From Clostridiales bacterium (lineage in GTDB: Bacteria > Bacillota > Clostridia > Oscillospirales > Oscillospiraceae): a stretch of 64,000 nt of DNA. The position numbers and the translations under genes were made by a program. Under the pieces are notes generated by a model. It saw only the letters and a program-made list of their open reading frames with translations, had not been told where the DNA came from and did no database searches. The stretch is from assembly GCA_004558025.1 (NCBI GenBank), contig SFEG01000003.1:82023-146022 (forward strand), written 5' to 3'. Below, piece after piece: positions 32,754 through 42,379 of the stretch. The number at the start of each line of letters is the position of its first letter. Position 1 is the first letter of the stretch.

Positions 32754-33185
32754 ATGTTTGAACTTACACCGTTTGGCTATCGCAGAGTTGCATCTTATAA
32801 TCCTTTCCGTGAGCTCGAGGAAATGAGCCACAACTTCTGGAACGACGCAGACGTAAGCGGCTTCCGCACCGACATCAAAAAGGTCGACGGCAGCTATGTC
32901 CTCGAAGCAGAGCTCCCCGGCTTCAAGAAGGAGGATATCAACATTGATATCGACAAGGATTGCCTGACCATTTCCGCGGAGCGCAAATCCGAGGAAAAAG
33001 AAGAAAAGGGCGACAATGGCTTTGTCCGCCGCGAGCGTTACTACGGCTCGTTCAGCCGCAGCTTCAACATCAAGGGCATCGATTCCGATGCCATCACCGC
33101 CGAGTATAACGACGGCGTTCTGACTCTGACGATGCCGGAGAAGACCCCCGAGGTCCCCGCGGCAAGACGTCTTGAGATAAAGTAA
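32754..33185 (+). CDS. Small heat shock protein, Hsp20/alpha-crystallin family
   Basis: This 143-residue chaperone binds unfolding proteins. It has an N-terminal arm, an alpha-crystallin domain (RTDIKKVDGSYVLEAELPGF, KEDINIDIDKDCLTISAER, YNDGVLTLTMPE) and a C-terminal IxI-like tail (RRLEIK). The ATG at 32754 follows AGGAGGT. The exact CIRCE element upstream means control by HrcA together with the dnaK and groE operons elsewhere. Confidence 0.95.
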   Translation: MFELTPFGYRRVASYNPFRELEEMSHNFWNDADVSGFRTDIKKVDGSYVLEAELPGFKKEDINIDIDKDCLTISAERKSEEKEEKGDNGFVRRERYYGSFSRSFNIKGIDSDAITAEYNDGVLTLTMPEKTPEVPAARRLEIK

Positions 33186-33248
33186 TTCCGATATTCCGAA
33201 GCAGATCAGATAGTTTTTCTTTCATCCTCTCTCTTCCCCATAAAACAG

Positions 33249-33278
33249 AAGACCCGATGCTTTTGCATCGGGTTTTTT
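33249..33278 (+). terminator. Terminator of hsp20
   Basis: ACCCGATGC and GCATCGGGT arms with a TTTT loop and T run. Confidence 0.92.
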
Positions 33279-33346
33279 GTTGCCATTGGAAGGCCTTTAT
33301 GATAATATTTTAGACAAAGAGAATATATTAGTAAAGGAGAGAAGAG

Positions 33347-35131
33347 ATGAAAAAACGCCTTATAGCGCTGTTTTTGGTCATATTTATGCTCTGCACGCTG
33401 CTTCCGATCGGCGCGCTTGCCGATCAGATGGTTTATATAACCGACACGGGCATCAAGTATCACAAATACGGATGCAGGTATCTGAGCGAATCGGGCTATG
33501 CCGTGACGCTCGACTATGCCGTAAGATGCGGGTATAAGCCCTGCTCAATTTGCCACAAGACTTCTTCGGGCGAGGGGGTTGCCGGGTTTACTGATGTTGC
33601 CCCAGGGCAGTATTACAGCAGCGCCGTTGAATGGGCTGTCAAGAACGACATTACGCAGGGCGTAACCGATACCCGATTTGCGCCAAACGATCCCTGCACC
33701 AGGGCACAGGTGGTTACATTTATGTACCGTGCCGACGGCGGGCCGAATGTCGACGTCGTCATGGCCTTTGACGATGTTCATTACCTTGATTATTACTACA
33801 GAGCCGTGCGCTGGGCGGTTAAAAACAATGTGACGACAGGTGTTGGCGGAAATCGCTTTGCGCCCGACGAGCCCTGCACCAGGGCGCAGGTCGTGACATT
33901 CCTGTACCGAGCGGCCGGTGAGCCCGATGTAGGGGGCAGCTGCAGCTTTACGGACGTTGCGCAGAGCGCATACTATCGCAGCGCCGTCATATGGGCTTTG
34001 GAAAACGGAATAACCGACGGTACGGCGCCCGGCAAATTCTCGCCGAACGAGACGTGCACGCGCGGCCAGATCGTCACATTCCTTTATCGCTATTATAACA
34101 GCGATACGCCCGACCCCACGCCTACGCCCGACCCTACACCCACGCCGACACCGGCTCCGTCCGGCGACAGTGAGTATATCGTAAGCGGAAAGCTTCCGTA
34201 TCCCTGCCCAACACCGGAAAGCGGCGTTCCGTCGCCTACGGACACTGCGACGCACGACAATGTCCTCGCGCTTTTGGATGAATACTGCCCGAACGGAGCG
34301 TACATCCTGCGTGCTACGGAACAGGACGGCGCCGAGTTCATGACATGGATGAATAATGGAGGACTAATTGAAGATCTGAGTACGGCGGTGCATGAACAGG
34401 AGCACATCTACACAGCATTTAACACTCAGTACAGCACTAAGAGAGATCCTGTCACAGGCGAATACGGGATCTCTAAGGTTCGCGCCTATTATACCGGCGA
34501 GGGCAGGCACATTATGGTTCCCGAAACCGATACTTATCAGACCGAGGAGATAGCGGCTATCGTGCCCGAAGATCTGCGCAGCTTCAGATACAGCACCTAT
34601 GTCGGAGCGGGCGCTGAGGTCGACTCCAATGTCAACGGCATATACGGCCTGATGAATGAGTTCACGGCCTACTGCTGGGGTTCGATAACTAATGTCTCGA
34701 TGTATGAATACTTCCTTGATCAGCCGTTTTCCAGGGAAAACTGGTTCGAATATGTGGCGATGTCAAGCAGCGACTATTATGCATATTCGGAATTCAAATT
34801 CTTTATCCTGTCTTATCTAATATACGCCAAGGAAAATTATCCCGAGATTTACGCAGAAACAATGGACAATCAAGCGCTGCGTGATGCGTTCAGAATAGTC
34901 GAGGCACGCTATCGCGGTGTGGTCGAGCAGTATTTTGCAAATCTCGATAAAACGGAGGAATATCTCAAGGCCAACGGTCTGCCCGCATTTCAGGATAATG
35001 GTTATTTCTATATAAGCAACGGCGGCTCAGGTTATAGCTTAATCGATACGTTTGTGAGTACCTACGAGCTTCTTGAAAATGCGATGCAGGCGCCCGAATA
35101 TGTCGAGATGTACAATTTAATGATTAAATAA
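33347..35131 (+). CDS. Secreted three-SLH protein with a candidate HEXXH metallopeptidase domain
   Basis: This 594-residue secreted protein has a signal peptide (1-25) and a small Cys module (KYHKYGCRYLS to CGYKPCSICH, about 35-67), like the metal-binding CxxC modules found in surface proteins. Three S-layer-homology domains follow (about 75-245; motifs WAVKNDITQGV, CTRAQVVTFMYR). A Pro-Thr linker precedes an unassigned C-terminal domain of about 310 residues. That domain contains HEQEH (residues 349-353), a zincin-type HEXXH, and NEFTAY with Glu438 as possible third ligand. The SLH part would anchor it to cell-wall polymer. No named peptidase family was recognised. It is monocistronic. Confidence 0.75.
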   Translation: MKKRLIALFLVIFMLCTLLPIGALADQMVYITDTGIKYHKYGCRYLSESGYAVTLDYAVRCGYKPCSICHKTSSGEGVAGFTDVAPGQYYSSAVEWAVKNDITQGVTDTRFAPNDPCTRAQVVTFMYRADGGPNVDVVMAFDDVHYLDYYYRAVRWAVKNNVTTGVGGNRFAPDEPCTRAQVVTFLYRAAGEPDVGGSCSFTDVAQSAYYRSAVIWALENGITDGTAPGKFSPNETCTRGQIVTFLYRYYNSDTPDPTPTPDPTPTPTPAPSGDSEYIVSGKLPYPCPTPESGVPSPTDTATHDNVLALLDEYCPNGAYILRATEQDGAEFMTWMNNGGLIEDLSTAVHEQEHIYTAFNTQYSTKRDPVTGEYGISKVRAYYTGEGRHIMVPETDTYQTEEIAAIVPEDLRSFRYSTYVGAGAEVDSNVNGIYGLMNEFTAYCWGSITNVSMYEYFLDQPFSRENWFEYVAMSSSDYYAYSEFKFFILSYLIYAKENYPEIYAETMDNQALRDAFRIVEARYRGVVEQYFANLDKTEEYLKANGLPAFQDNGYFYISNGGSGYSLIDTFVSTYELLENAMQAPEYVEMYNLMIK

Positions 35132-35142
35132 TAAGTAATATA

Positions 35143-35172
35143 AAAATCCCCACTCCTCGGAGTGGGGATTTT
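35143..35172. terminator. Bidirectional terminator
   Basis: Perfect 14-bp arms AAAATCCCCACTCC with a 2-base loop serve the SLH protein gene and the converging hydroxyacid enzyme gene. Confidence 0.9.
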
Positions 35173-35177
35173 GCTGC

Positions 35178-36200
35178 TTAAAACCGTATCATCGAGCGGT
35201 CGATATCGCTTATTTTCCGCGCGCCGCACATGTACATGGTATCCTTGAGCTCGGCGCGAAGCTTTTCAATATAGCTGACGATGCCGTCGGTTTTTCCGCC
35301 GTAGTAGCTTATCAGGAACGGGCGGCAGATCATGACCGCGTCCGCGCCGATTGCGAGCGCGCGGAAAATATCCGTGCCGCTGCGTATGCCGCCGTCGACA
35401 ATGATCTTCACCCTGCCGCCGACAGCTTCGACTATCTCCGGCAGCACCTCCGCCGTCGCGGCCGCACCGCCTAAAACGCGCCCGCCGTGATTTGAAACGA
35501 TTATCGCCGCAGCTCCCGCGTCGGCTGCCTTGACTGCGCCGCGCACGGTCATAACGCCCTTTATTATCACAGGCATTTTCGCGTATTCGCAAAGCTCCCT
35601 GAGCTGCTCGACGCTTTTACTGCCTGCGTCGGGGCTTACCTTTTTAAGATGCGGAAGCCCCGCTGAGTCGACAACGAGCGAGACCGCAAAGGGCATAGCC
35701 TCGTTAGCCATGTCGAGATTTTGCCTTATCGTATCCATGCTCAGGGGATTTATCACGGGGATAGCGATGCCGCCGTGCTTCTTCGAGGTCCGGCAGCCGT
35801 GGGGGAATACCCTTGCATCCAGCCCGTCGCCGAAGCTTGACGCGATGCCGCAAATTTCGGCTGCCTCTGCGCAGCATTCGTTGAAGTCGCGGATATCGTC
35901 CGTGGGATTATACTGCGCCTTCAGCGAGCCCACGGGTGCGGAGATGAGCGGCATTGAAAGCTGCCTACCGAGAAATTCGATGCTTGTGTCCACGGGCTCG
36001 TCCGGGAAAATGGTATCCATGTTAAGCTTAATGCCGCGCCAGGCCTTCCAGTTGTCGTTCGCGCCGTTGCCGGGCGATTTTGAGCCCGGGCCGGGCATGA
36101 GATTGCCGCAGGCAAGGCCGTTGCACTCGGGGCAGACCTTGCAGTTCGGGCCTATGTTCTTCTTTGCGTTCGCGAGAACGTCCTTGTAATCCATATCCAT
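35178..36200 (-). CDS. FMN-dependent alpha-hydroxy-acid oxidising enzyme (LldD-like)
   Basis: This 340-residue TIM-barrel flavoprotein of the lactate oxidase/glycolate oxidase family has an FMN-binding region with catalytic His in SNHGGRVLGG and IVDGGIRSGTDIFRALAIG for phosphate binding. An N-terminal extension with CKVCPECNGLACG is typical of the anaerobic clostridial branch and may bind a metal or cluster. Active-site residues of classic family members are only partly recognisable near the N-terminus, so the substrate (lactate or another hydroxy acid) is open. It is the last gene of a leftward run behind the glycogen operon, 8 bases from the GH13 stop. Confidence 0.85.
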   Translation of the reverse strand: MDMDYKDVLANAKKNIGPNCKVCPECNGLACGNLMPGPGSKSPGNGANDNWKAWRGIKLNMDTIFPDEPVDTSIEFLGRQLSMPLISAPVGSLKAQYNPTDDIRDFNECCAEAAEICGIASSFGDGLDARVFPHGCRTSKKHGGIAIPVINPLSMDTIRQNLDMANEAMPFAVSLVVDSAGLPHLKKVSPDAGSKSVEQLRELCEYAKMPVIIKGVMTVRGAVKAADAGAAAIIVSNHGGRVLGGAAATAEVLPEIVEAVGGRVKIIVDGGIRSGTDIFRALAIGADAVMICRPFLISYYGGKTDGIVSYIEKLRAELKDTMYMCGARKISDIDRSMIRF

Positions 36201-36208
36201 ACCTCAAA

Positions 36209-38485
36209 TTATGTTAACTTATATATCTCTGCCGAGCATGGCGGGACAGTGCAGTCAATACGGTCTGCAAATCCATAGTCACGCAAATTGAAAACATTGC
36301 TCCCCCGATTGATAACGCAGAGAATGCGGTCATTTTCGGCCTCGCGCAGTATCATCAGCACGTCGGGTGTTGGAGCGTAGAATTTTGTGCTGCCGGATTT
36401 AAGAGCCTCGCTTGAATTTCGGATTCTGCCGAGCCCCACATAAAAATTATGTAAACCTGAGCCCGAAGGCTCGAACGGTGCGCGATTGAAGGGATCGCCC
36501 GCGCCGTCGAGACATTCCTCGTCGCCGTAGTAAAGGCAGGGAACGCCCGGAGTGCAGTACTGTATCGCCGCGCACAGCTTCTGAAGCCTGTCGGCCTTTG
36601 CCGACTGCTCCGGCGTGAGCCTGAACGCCGCCTGAGAAGCGCGGTCGAGCGACTTTAGCACGCAGTCCGCGCCGAGCGCAGAATGCAGACGTTCAACATC
36701 GTGCGAGGACAGAAGATTCATGAGTGCCATGTACATTGGCATGGGGTAATTATGCTGCTGAGAGAGAAGAAAATCTCGCAGAGCGAAGGCGCCCGTTTCG
36801 CCTCGTGCAAAGCTGATAACAGCATTGCGGAAGGGGTAGTTCATCACGCTGTCGAGCGAATAGCCCAGAGCATAATTGCGCCGATGGCCGTAGCTTATCT
36901 TGACAACGGCGTCCTCCCAGACCTCGCCGATGATGGCACAGTCGGGCTTTTCGGCCTTTGCCGAGTCTCTTATCAGCGCAAGCACATCGTCCGGAAGCTC
37001 ATCGGCGACGTCGAGCCGCCAGCCGCTCGCTCCGCGCCGCAGCCAAAGCTTCACGATGCTGTCATCGGAGCGTATGATATAGTCCTGCCAGCTTTTATCC
37101 TCCTCGTTCACCTCGGGGAGATCCTTAAAGCCCCACCAGCAGCGGTAATCGTCGGGATACGAGCGGAAATCAAACCAGCCGAAGTATTTCGACTGCCTGC
37201 TCGCGTGTGCACCGACTCCGCCGTAGCTGCCGAAGCGGTCAAAATAAACACTGTCGGCTCCCGTGTGTGAGAAAACGCCGTCGTTTATAATGCCGATGCC
37301 GAGCTTATCCGCCTCGACACATAGGTTTACATAATCTGAAACGCCGCCGAGTATCGGGTCGACGTTTTCATAGCTGGAGGTATCGTAGCGGTGATTCGAC
37401 CGCGCCTCGACGATGGGATTTAAGTACAGAGTGCCGATACCGAGCTCCTTGAGATACGGAAGACGTGCCGTTATGCCCTTGAGCGTTCCGCCGTAAAAAT
37501 CGTCGGGGGCGTAGTCCTTTTCGCCCTCACGCGGCTGCCACTTGACGGGCTCGGATATGCTGCCGTGCATCTCCGGTGTCTGACCGAGGCGGCGGTGATA
37601 TTCAATACCGGCCGCGGCCGTGCCATCGTTGGAGAAGCCGAAGCGGTCAGGGAAAACCTGATACATGATGCTGCGGCGGAATTTTTCGGGCGTTTTGAAG
37701 CCGCGCTTGTACACTGTTAAGCGGAAGCCCTCGGCCTCGCCGCCGCAGAGGCGTGAGCTGTGCCCGTCCCCGGCGGGGCACAGGAAGCTGTCGCCGATTT
37801 TAAACTTATAAAACAGCGCGGCAGGGGAGGGCGCTGCAAAGCGCACGGAGAAGGTGTTTCCCGCGCGCTGCATGCTAAGCTCCTCGGAGAAGCCGTCGCC
37901 GTAGATGCAGAGCGCGGCAGACTCGACTCCGCCGAAGCTCACAACGGAGAGCGTGATCTCCGTTCCCTCCTCGACAGCGCCGGTCGGCGTGCGAAACGCG
38001 CTGTCATATGCGTCATGCCAGGCAAGTCCGCGCGATTTGAGTTCGTCGCGCAGGAGCTTATCGAGAAACGCCGTCCTCGGCTGAAACGCCGTGAGCCATT
38101 CGCGCTCGGGCTGCGCGGCAAGGGATGCGCCGAACGAGCGCACGACGGCACTCACCGCGTCGTCTATGCCGAGCCCTATATCGTCCATCAGCGTGCGGAA
38201 AAGTTCCGCCGGTATGAGCTCCGAGCGATCCTCGGGCAGAAACTCGAAAATCTTCTCCGCCGGGTAGCCGCAGTGAGTGCAATTATCAATTGCGTTTCCG
38301 ACAGCCGCCGCGGATATGAGATATATCCGCTCTTGCTCTGTTGCATTGCCGAGCGGCATCCAATGTCCGCGCTCAAATGCAACGTCAAAACTCTTTTTTT
38401 CGTAATATTCAATGAACAGCCGCCCGGCGCGCCAGCGCTCGTCGTAGCCGCCGTAGGTGCAGACCTTTCTTATCAGAGCATCCAT
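36209..38485 (-). CDS. GH13 alpha-glucan hydrolase (neopullulanase/amylase type)
   Basis: This 758-residue cytoplasmic glycoside hydrolase has an N-terminal helical region, a carbohydrate-binding-like beta domain (about 195-290) and a catalytic barrel. GH13 blocks are GWRLDVADEL (nucleophile Asp), IIGEVWED (acid Glu) and LLSSHDVERL (stabilising Asp). It probably cleaves alpha-1,4 or alpha-1,6 bonds in glycogen or maltodextrin. The start at 38485 lies inside the glgA end (13-base overlap), so it belongs to the glgB-glgA operon. The N-terminal 190 residues match no family I recognise. Confidence 0.88.
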   Translation of the reverse strand: MDALIRKVCTYGGYDERWRAGRLFIEYYEKKSFDVAFERGHWMPLGNATEQERIYLISAAAVGNAIDNCTHCGYPAEKIFEFLPEDRSELIPAELFRTLMDDIGLGIDDAVSAVVRSFGASLAAQPEREWLTAFQPRTAFLDKLLRDELKSRGLAWHDAYDSAFRTPTGAVEEGTEITLSVVSFGGVESAALCIYGDGFSEELSMQRAGNTFSVRFAAPSPAALFYKFKIGDSFLCPAGDGHSSRLCGGEAEGFRLTVYKRGFKTPEKFRRSIMYQVFPDRFGFSNDGTAAAGIEYHRRLGQTPEMHGSISEPVKWQPREGEKDYAPDDFYGGTLKGITARLPYLKELGIGTLYLNPIVEARSNHRYDTSSYENVDPILGGVSDYVNLCVEADKLGIGIINDGVFSHTGADSVYFDRFGSYGGVGAHASRQSKYFGWFDFRSYPDDYRCWWGFKDLPEVNEEDKSWQDYIIRSDDSIVKLWLRRGASGWRLDVADELPDDVLALIRDSAKAEKPDCAIIGEVWEDAVVKISYGHRRNYALGYSLDSVMNYPFRNAVISFARGETGAFALRDFLLSQQHNYPMPMYMALMNLLSSHDVERLHSALGADCVLKSLDRASQAAFRLTPEQSAKADRLQKLCAAIQYCTPGVPCLYYGDEECLDGAGDPFNRAPFEPSGSGLHNFYVGLGRIRNSSEALKSGSTKFYAPTPDVLMILREAENDRILCVINRGSNVFNLRDYGFADRIDCTVPPCSAEIYKLT

Positions 38486-39951
38486 AGATAAAGCATTGCG
38501 TATTCTTCCGAGGAACGGTCGAAGCTGAAGTCGGCCTCCATGGCCTGACGGATGAGCGACTGCATGACCTCGGGCTTGCGGTAGCATTCGAGCGCGAGCA
38601 GCACCACGTCCTTCATCTCGTGCGCGTTAAAATCGGCAAAGGAGAAGCCCGTGCCCTCGCCGGTATAGCGATTATAGGGCTTTACCGAATCCTTGAGGCC
38701 GCCCGTTTCTCGCACGATGGGCAGCGTGCCGTAGCGCATGGCGATCATCTGCGAAAGGCCGCAGGGCTCAAAGCGCGAGGGCATTAGCAGAAAATCCGCT
38801 CCGGCGTACACACGGTGTGATAACTCTTCGTTATATCCGATGAACGCGCACAGCCTGCCCTTATAGCGAGCCTCGGCCTCACGCATGAAGCCCTCGTATT
38901 CCTTATCGCCGCTGCCGAGCATGAAAAACTGCATGTCGTTATATTGCATGAGCTCATCGAGCATACGCTCGACAAGGTCAAAGCCTTTCTGCTCGGTCAT
39001 GCGCGTGACCATTGCGAATATGGGTGCCTCCTCGCGCTGCTCAAGGCCGAAATCGCGCTGAAGCGCAAGTTTACATAATTTTTTGCCGCTCAATCTGCCC
39101 TTGTGGTATCTTGCGGGCAGGGCGGGATCGGTGTAGGGATTGAATACCTTGGTGTCGATGCCGTTTATGATGCCGGAAAGCTCATTTGAGCGCGCCGAGA
39201 GTATGCCCTCGAGCCGCTCGCCGAAATAGGCGGTCTTGATCTCCTGCGCATAGCTGGGGCTTACGGTGTTTATTCTGTCGGCAAACACGCAGCCGGCCTT
39301 GAGAAAGCTTGCGCAGCCGTTGAGCTCTATAAATTCCGGCGTGTAGTATTTATCCTCGACGCCGAGCAGATCCTGAACATAGTCAAAGCCGAATTTGCCC
39401 TGATACGCGATGTTGTGTATCGTCAGCAGCCAGCGCAGCGAGCTCTGCATCGCGCCGCCGTACTGCGTCTTTGCGAGCATCGGGAGCATGGCCGTGTGCC
39501 AGTCGTTGCAGTGGACAATCTCGGGCGTGAAGCCGAGGTTCGGTATCGCATCGAGCACTGCGCGCGTAAAGAATGCGTACTGCTCGCCCTCGGCCTGGCC
39601 GCCGCGGTAAATTTTATCGCCGAAGTAAAATTCGCTGTCGACAAGATAAATGCACACATCGTCGAGCACGAGCCTTTCTATGCCGCAGTACTGCGTGCGC
39701 CAACCGAGGTTTACATAAAAATCAAACATGTGCTCGACTCGGTCTGAGTATTTATCCTTTATGCAGCGGTGATAGGGCGTAATGACCCTCGCGTCAAAGC
39801 CAAGCTTTTTAAGCGCCTTTGGCAGAGTTCCGACGACGTCGGCAAGGCCGCCTGTTTTGGAAAGCGGAGCGCACTCGGCCGCGGCGAGAAGAATATTCGG
39901 CAGCTCCCTGCGGCCCTTTTCATTTAGAATGCTTCTGAACTGCTTTTTCAT
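38473..39951 (-). CDS. glgA: Glycogen synthase
   Basis: This GT5 enzyme transfers glucose from ADP-glucose to glycogen. The 492-residue protein starts at ATG 39951 behind AAAGGATG. It has the KTGGLADV substrate loop, LTIHNIAYQGKFG, TVSPSYAQEI and the C-terminal donor site RFEPCGLSQMIAMRYGTLP. It overlaps glgB by 32 bases upstream and the GH13 gene by 13 bases downstream, so the three are one operon. glgC is not in the window. Confidence 0.96.
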   Translation of the reverse strand: MKKQFRSILNEKGRRELPNILLAAAECAPLSKTGGLADVVGTLPKALKKLGFDARVITPYHRCIKDKYSDRVEHMFDFYVNLGWRTQYCGIERLVLDDVCIYLVDSEFYFGDKIYRGGQAEGEQYAFFTRAVLDAIPNLGFTPEIVHCNDWHTAMLPMLAKTQYGGAMQSSLRWLLTIHNIAYQGKFGFDYVQDLLGVEDKYYTPEFIELNGCASFLKAGCVFADRINTVSPSYAQEIKTAYFGERLEGILSARSNELSGIINGIDTKVFNPYTDPALPARYHKGRLSGKKLCKLALQRDFGLEQREEAPIFAMVTRMTEQKGFDLVERMLDELMQYNDMQFFMLGSGDKEYEGFMREAEARYKGRLCAFIGYNEELSHRVYAGADFLLMPSRFEPCGLSQMIAMRYGTLPIVRETGGLKDSVKPYNRYTGEGTGFSFADFNAHEMKDVVLLALECYRKPEVMQSLIRQAMEADFSFDRSSEEYAMLYLWML

Positions 39952-41857
39952 TTTTATCAGCCATCCTTTCCGGAATGTATTCAAAATAAACGGTCGAAAG
40001 CGGCGGAAGATCGATAACCGTGCTGTAGGGCAGGTCGTCAAAGCCGATGTCGCGGCTGTGTATGATTTTTGAATTATGTAAACCATCTCCGCCGAATTTC
40101 ACATCGTCGCTCGATAAAACCTCGCGGAGGGTGCCCGGCTGAGGCAAGCCTATTACAAAGCCGCGGTGCTCATTGGGGATGAAGTTGCAGGCGCAGACAA
40201 GATAACTTTCGCTCTCCGGCTTTGCCGAGCGCAGAAAGGCGATCGAGCTGAGTGCGCTGTCGTTTACGTTCAGCCACTTAAAGCCGACCCAGGATTTATC
40301 GACCTCGTACAGCGCGGGGCATGCGCGGTAGAGCTTATTGAGCGCGGCGTAGTATTCGCGCAGCTTCTCGTGCATCGGATAGTCCAGCAGCAGCCAGTCG
40401 AGCTCCTGCCGGTAGTTCCATTCGATGAACTGCCCGAACTCCGAGCCCATGAAGCACAGCTTTTTGCCGGGGTGGGCGAATTGATAGCCGTACAGCGCGC
40501 GCAGAGTCGCAAATTTCTGCTCGTAGCTGCCGAACATTTTGTCCAGCATTGATTTTTTGCCGTGCACGACCTCGTCGTGCGAATAGGCGAGGATGAAGTT
40601 TTCCGAAAACGCGTACATCATGGAAAACGTCAGCTTATTGTGATTGCCCTTGCGGAACAGGGGATCGGTCGAAAAATAGTCGAGCGTATCGTGCATATAG
40701 CCCATATCCCACTTGAAGCTGAAGCCGAGCCCGCCGACCGAGGGCGGCATCGTGACCATGGGGTAGGCCGTCGATTCCTCGGCTATGGTGACCGCTCCCG
40801 GAAAGCTCGACAGAACGGCGGTGTTGAGCTTTTTAAGAAAGCTCACCGCACCGAGATTTATATTGCCGCCGTCGCGGTTTTTTGTGTATTCGCCCTCCTT
40901 GCGGCCGTAATTCAAATACAGCATCGAGGAGACCGCGTCGACGCGGATACCGTCGATGTGGTATTTTTCAAAGAAGAAGCAGGCCGAGGATATGAGAAAC
41001 GACTGCACCTCCGGCATGTCGTAGTCGAATATAAGCGTGCCCCACTCGGGGTGCGAGGCCATGCGCTCCTCCTTGCATTCGAAAAGGCGCGTGCCGTCAA
41101 ACTCTGCAAGGCCGTGTTCGTCGCGCGGGAAATGTGCGGGCACCCAGTCCATGACAACGCCGATGCCGGCATTATGCAGTGTATCTATAAATTCGGCAAA
41201 CTCGTCCGGCGTTCCGTAGCGGCTCGTCGGCGCAAAGTAGCCCGTCACCTGATAGCCCCACGAGCCGGGGTAGGGGTACTCGGTAAGCGGCATGAGCTCA
41301 ATGTGCGTATAGCCCATATCTGTGCAGTATTTTGCAAGCTCCGGCGCGATGGAGGCGTAATTCACGCCGTCCTCCGGCGTTTTCCACGAGCCGAGGTGCA
41401 TTTCGTATATCGACATGGGGCTTTCGAAGCAGTTTCGTTCCGCGCGGCGCTGCATGAAGCCTTCGTCGCGCCAGACGTGCGAGCCAGTCCACACCATGGA
41501 CGCGGTATTCACGCCCGACTGCGACCACTGTGCGAAGGGGTCGGACTTCCACACGGTCTTGCCCGCGGCCGTCGTCACGCAGTATTTATAAAGATTGCCG
41601 TTACCGAGACCCGCGACAAAGCAGTACCAGATACCGCCGCGCTTTTCCATCGGCGTGTGCACAGGATCCCAGCCGTTAAAATCGCCGACGAGCGACACGC
41701 TTTTTGCGTTCGGAGCCCAAACGGCGAAGCGGTGCATTTTCGCATCCTCGATATACCGGCAGCCGAGCAGCAGCCAGGCCTTTTGGGCGCAGCCGGTGTT
41801 AAAAAGGAAAACATCGTCCACCGGAACGTATTTATCTATAAGCTCGGAATAGTTCAT
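39920..41857 (-). CDS. glgB: 1,4-alpha-glucan branching enzyme
   Basis: This GH13 enzyme makes alpha-1,6 branches in glycogen. The 645-residue protein from ATG 41857 (behind GGAGTGCTGAT) has an N-terminal CBM48 (FAVWAPNAKSVSLVGDFNGW), DWVPAHFPRDEHGL, nucleophile GIRVDAVSSMLY, acid TIAEEST, and SHDEVVHGKKSM. Length is normal. It heads the glgB-glgA-GH13 operon. Confidence 0.96.
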   Translation of the reverse strand: MNYSELIDKYVPVDDVFLFNTGCAQKAWLLLGCRYIEDAKMHRFAVWAPNAKSVSLVGDFNGWDPVHTPMEKRGGIWYCFVAGLGNGNLYKYCVTTAAGKTVWKSDPFAQWSQSGVNTASMVWTGSHVWRDEGFMQRRAERNCFESPMSIYEMHLGSWKTPEDGVNYASIAPELAKYCTDMGYTHIELMPLTEYPYPGSWGYQVTGYFAPTSRYGTPDEFAEFIDTLHNAGIGVVMDWVPAHFPRDEHGLAEFDGTRLFECKEERMASHPEWGTLIFDYDMPEVQSFLISSACFFFEKYHIDGIRVDAVSSMLYLNYGRKEGEYTKNRDGGNINLGAVSFLKKLNTAVLSSFPGAVTIAEESTAYPMVTMPPSVGGLGFSFKWDMGYMHDTLDYFSTDPLFRKGNHNKLTFSMMYAFSENFILAYSHDEVVHGKKSMLDKMFGSYEQKFATLRALYGYQFAHPGKKLCFMGSEFGQFIEWNYRQELDWLLLDYPMHEKLREYYAALNKLYRACPALYEVDKSWVGFKWLNVNDSALSSIAFLRSAKPESESYLVCACNFIPNEHRGFVIGLPQPGTLREVLSSDDVKFGGDGLHNSKIIHSRDIGFDDLPYSTVIDLPPLSTVYFEYIPERMADKNEKAVQKHSK

Positions 41858-41991
41858 ATCAGCACTCCGCACATAATAATTATTCAACTTACATTATAAA
41901 GCACCTCGCTGCAAATGCCAATAAGTTTTTTGCTTGCATCGCGCGCGGAAACATAATAAAATGTAAGAAAAATAAACGCAGGAGGTGCGCT

Positions 41992-42360
41992 ATGTTTTCC
42001 TTTAACCACTTTAACTTCAATGTGTTCGACCTTGAGCGCAGTCTTAAGTTCTACGATGAGGCGCTCGGCCTCAAGCCCGTGCGCGAAAAAAACGCCGCCG
42101 ACGGCAGCTATAAGCTCGTTTTTCTCGGCGACGGTGTGACGGATTTTACCCTTGAGCTGACATGGCTGCGTGACCGTGATACGCCATACGATCTCGGCGA
42201 GCAGGAGTTCCACCTCGCATTTGTCGCCGACGATATGGAAAAAGCCCACGAAAAGCACGCCCGGCTCGGCTGCATATGCTTTGAAAACCCGAAAATGGGC
42301 ATCTACTTCCTCGAAGACCCCGACGGCTACTGGATAGAGATAATCCCGCCGAGAAAGTAA
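41992..42360 (+). CDS. VOC family protein (glyoxalase I-like)
   Basis: This 122-residue protein of the vicinal oxygen chelate fold has two beta-alpha-beta-beta-beta halves. Putative metal ligands are His in FNHFNFNV, Glu in TLELTWL, His in FHLAFVADD and Glu in YWIEIIPPRK, the lactoylglutathione lyase pattern. The ATG follows AGGAGGTGC. It may detoxify methylglyoxal or a related aldehyde with a low-molecular-weight thiol. It is followed by a broken lysA. Confidence 0.88.
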   Translation: MFSFNHFNFNVFDLERSLKFYDEALGLKPVREKNAADGSYKLVFLGDGVTDFTLELTWLRDRDTPYDLGEQEFHLAFVADDMEKAHEKHARLGCICFENPKMGIYFLEDPDGYWIEIIPPRK

Positions 42361-42379
42361 AGGACTGATATACTACAAT

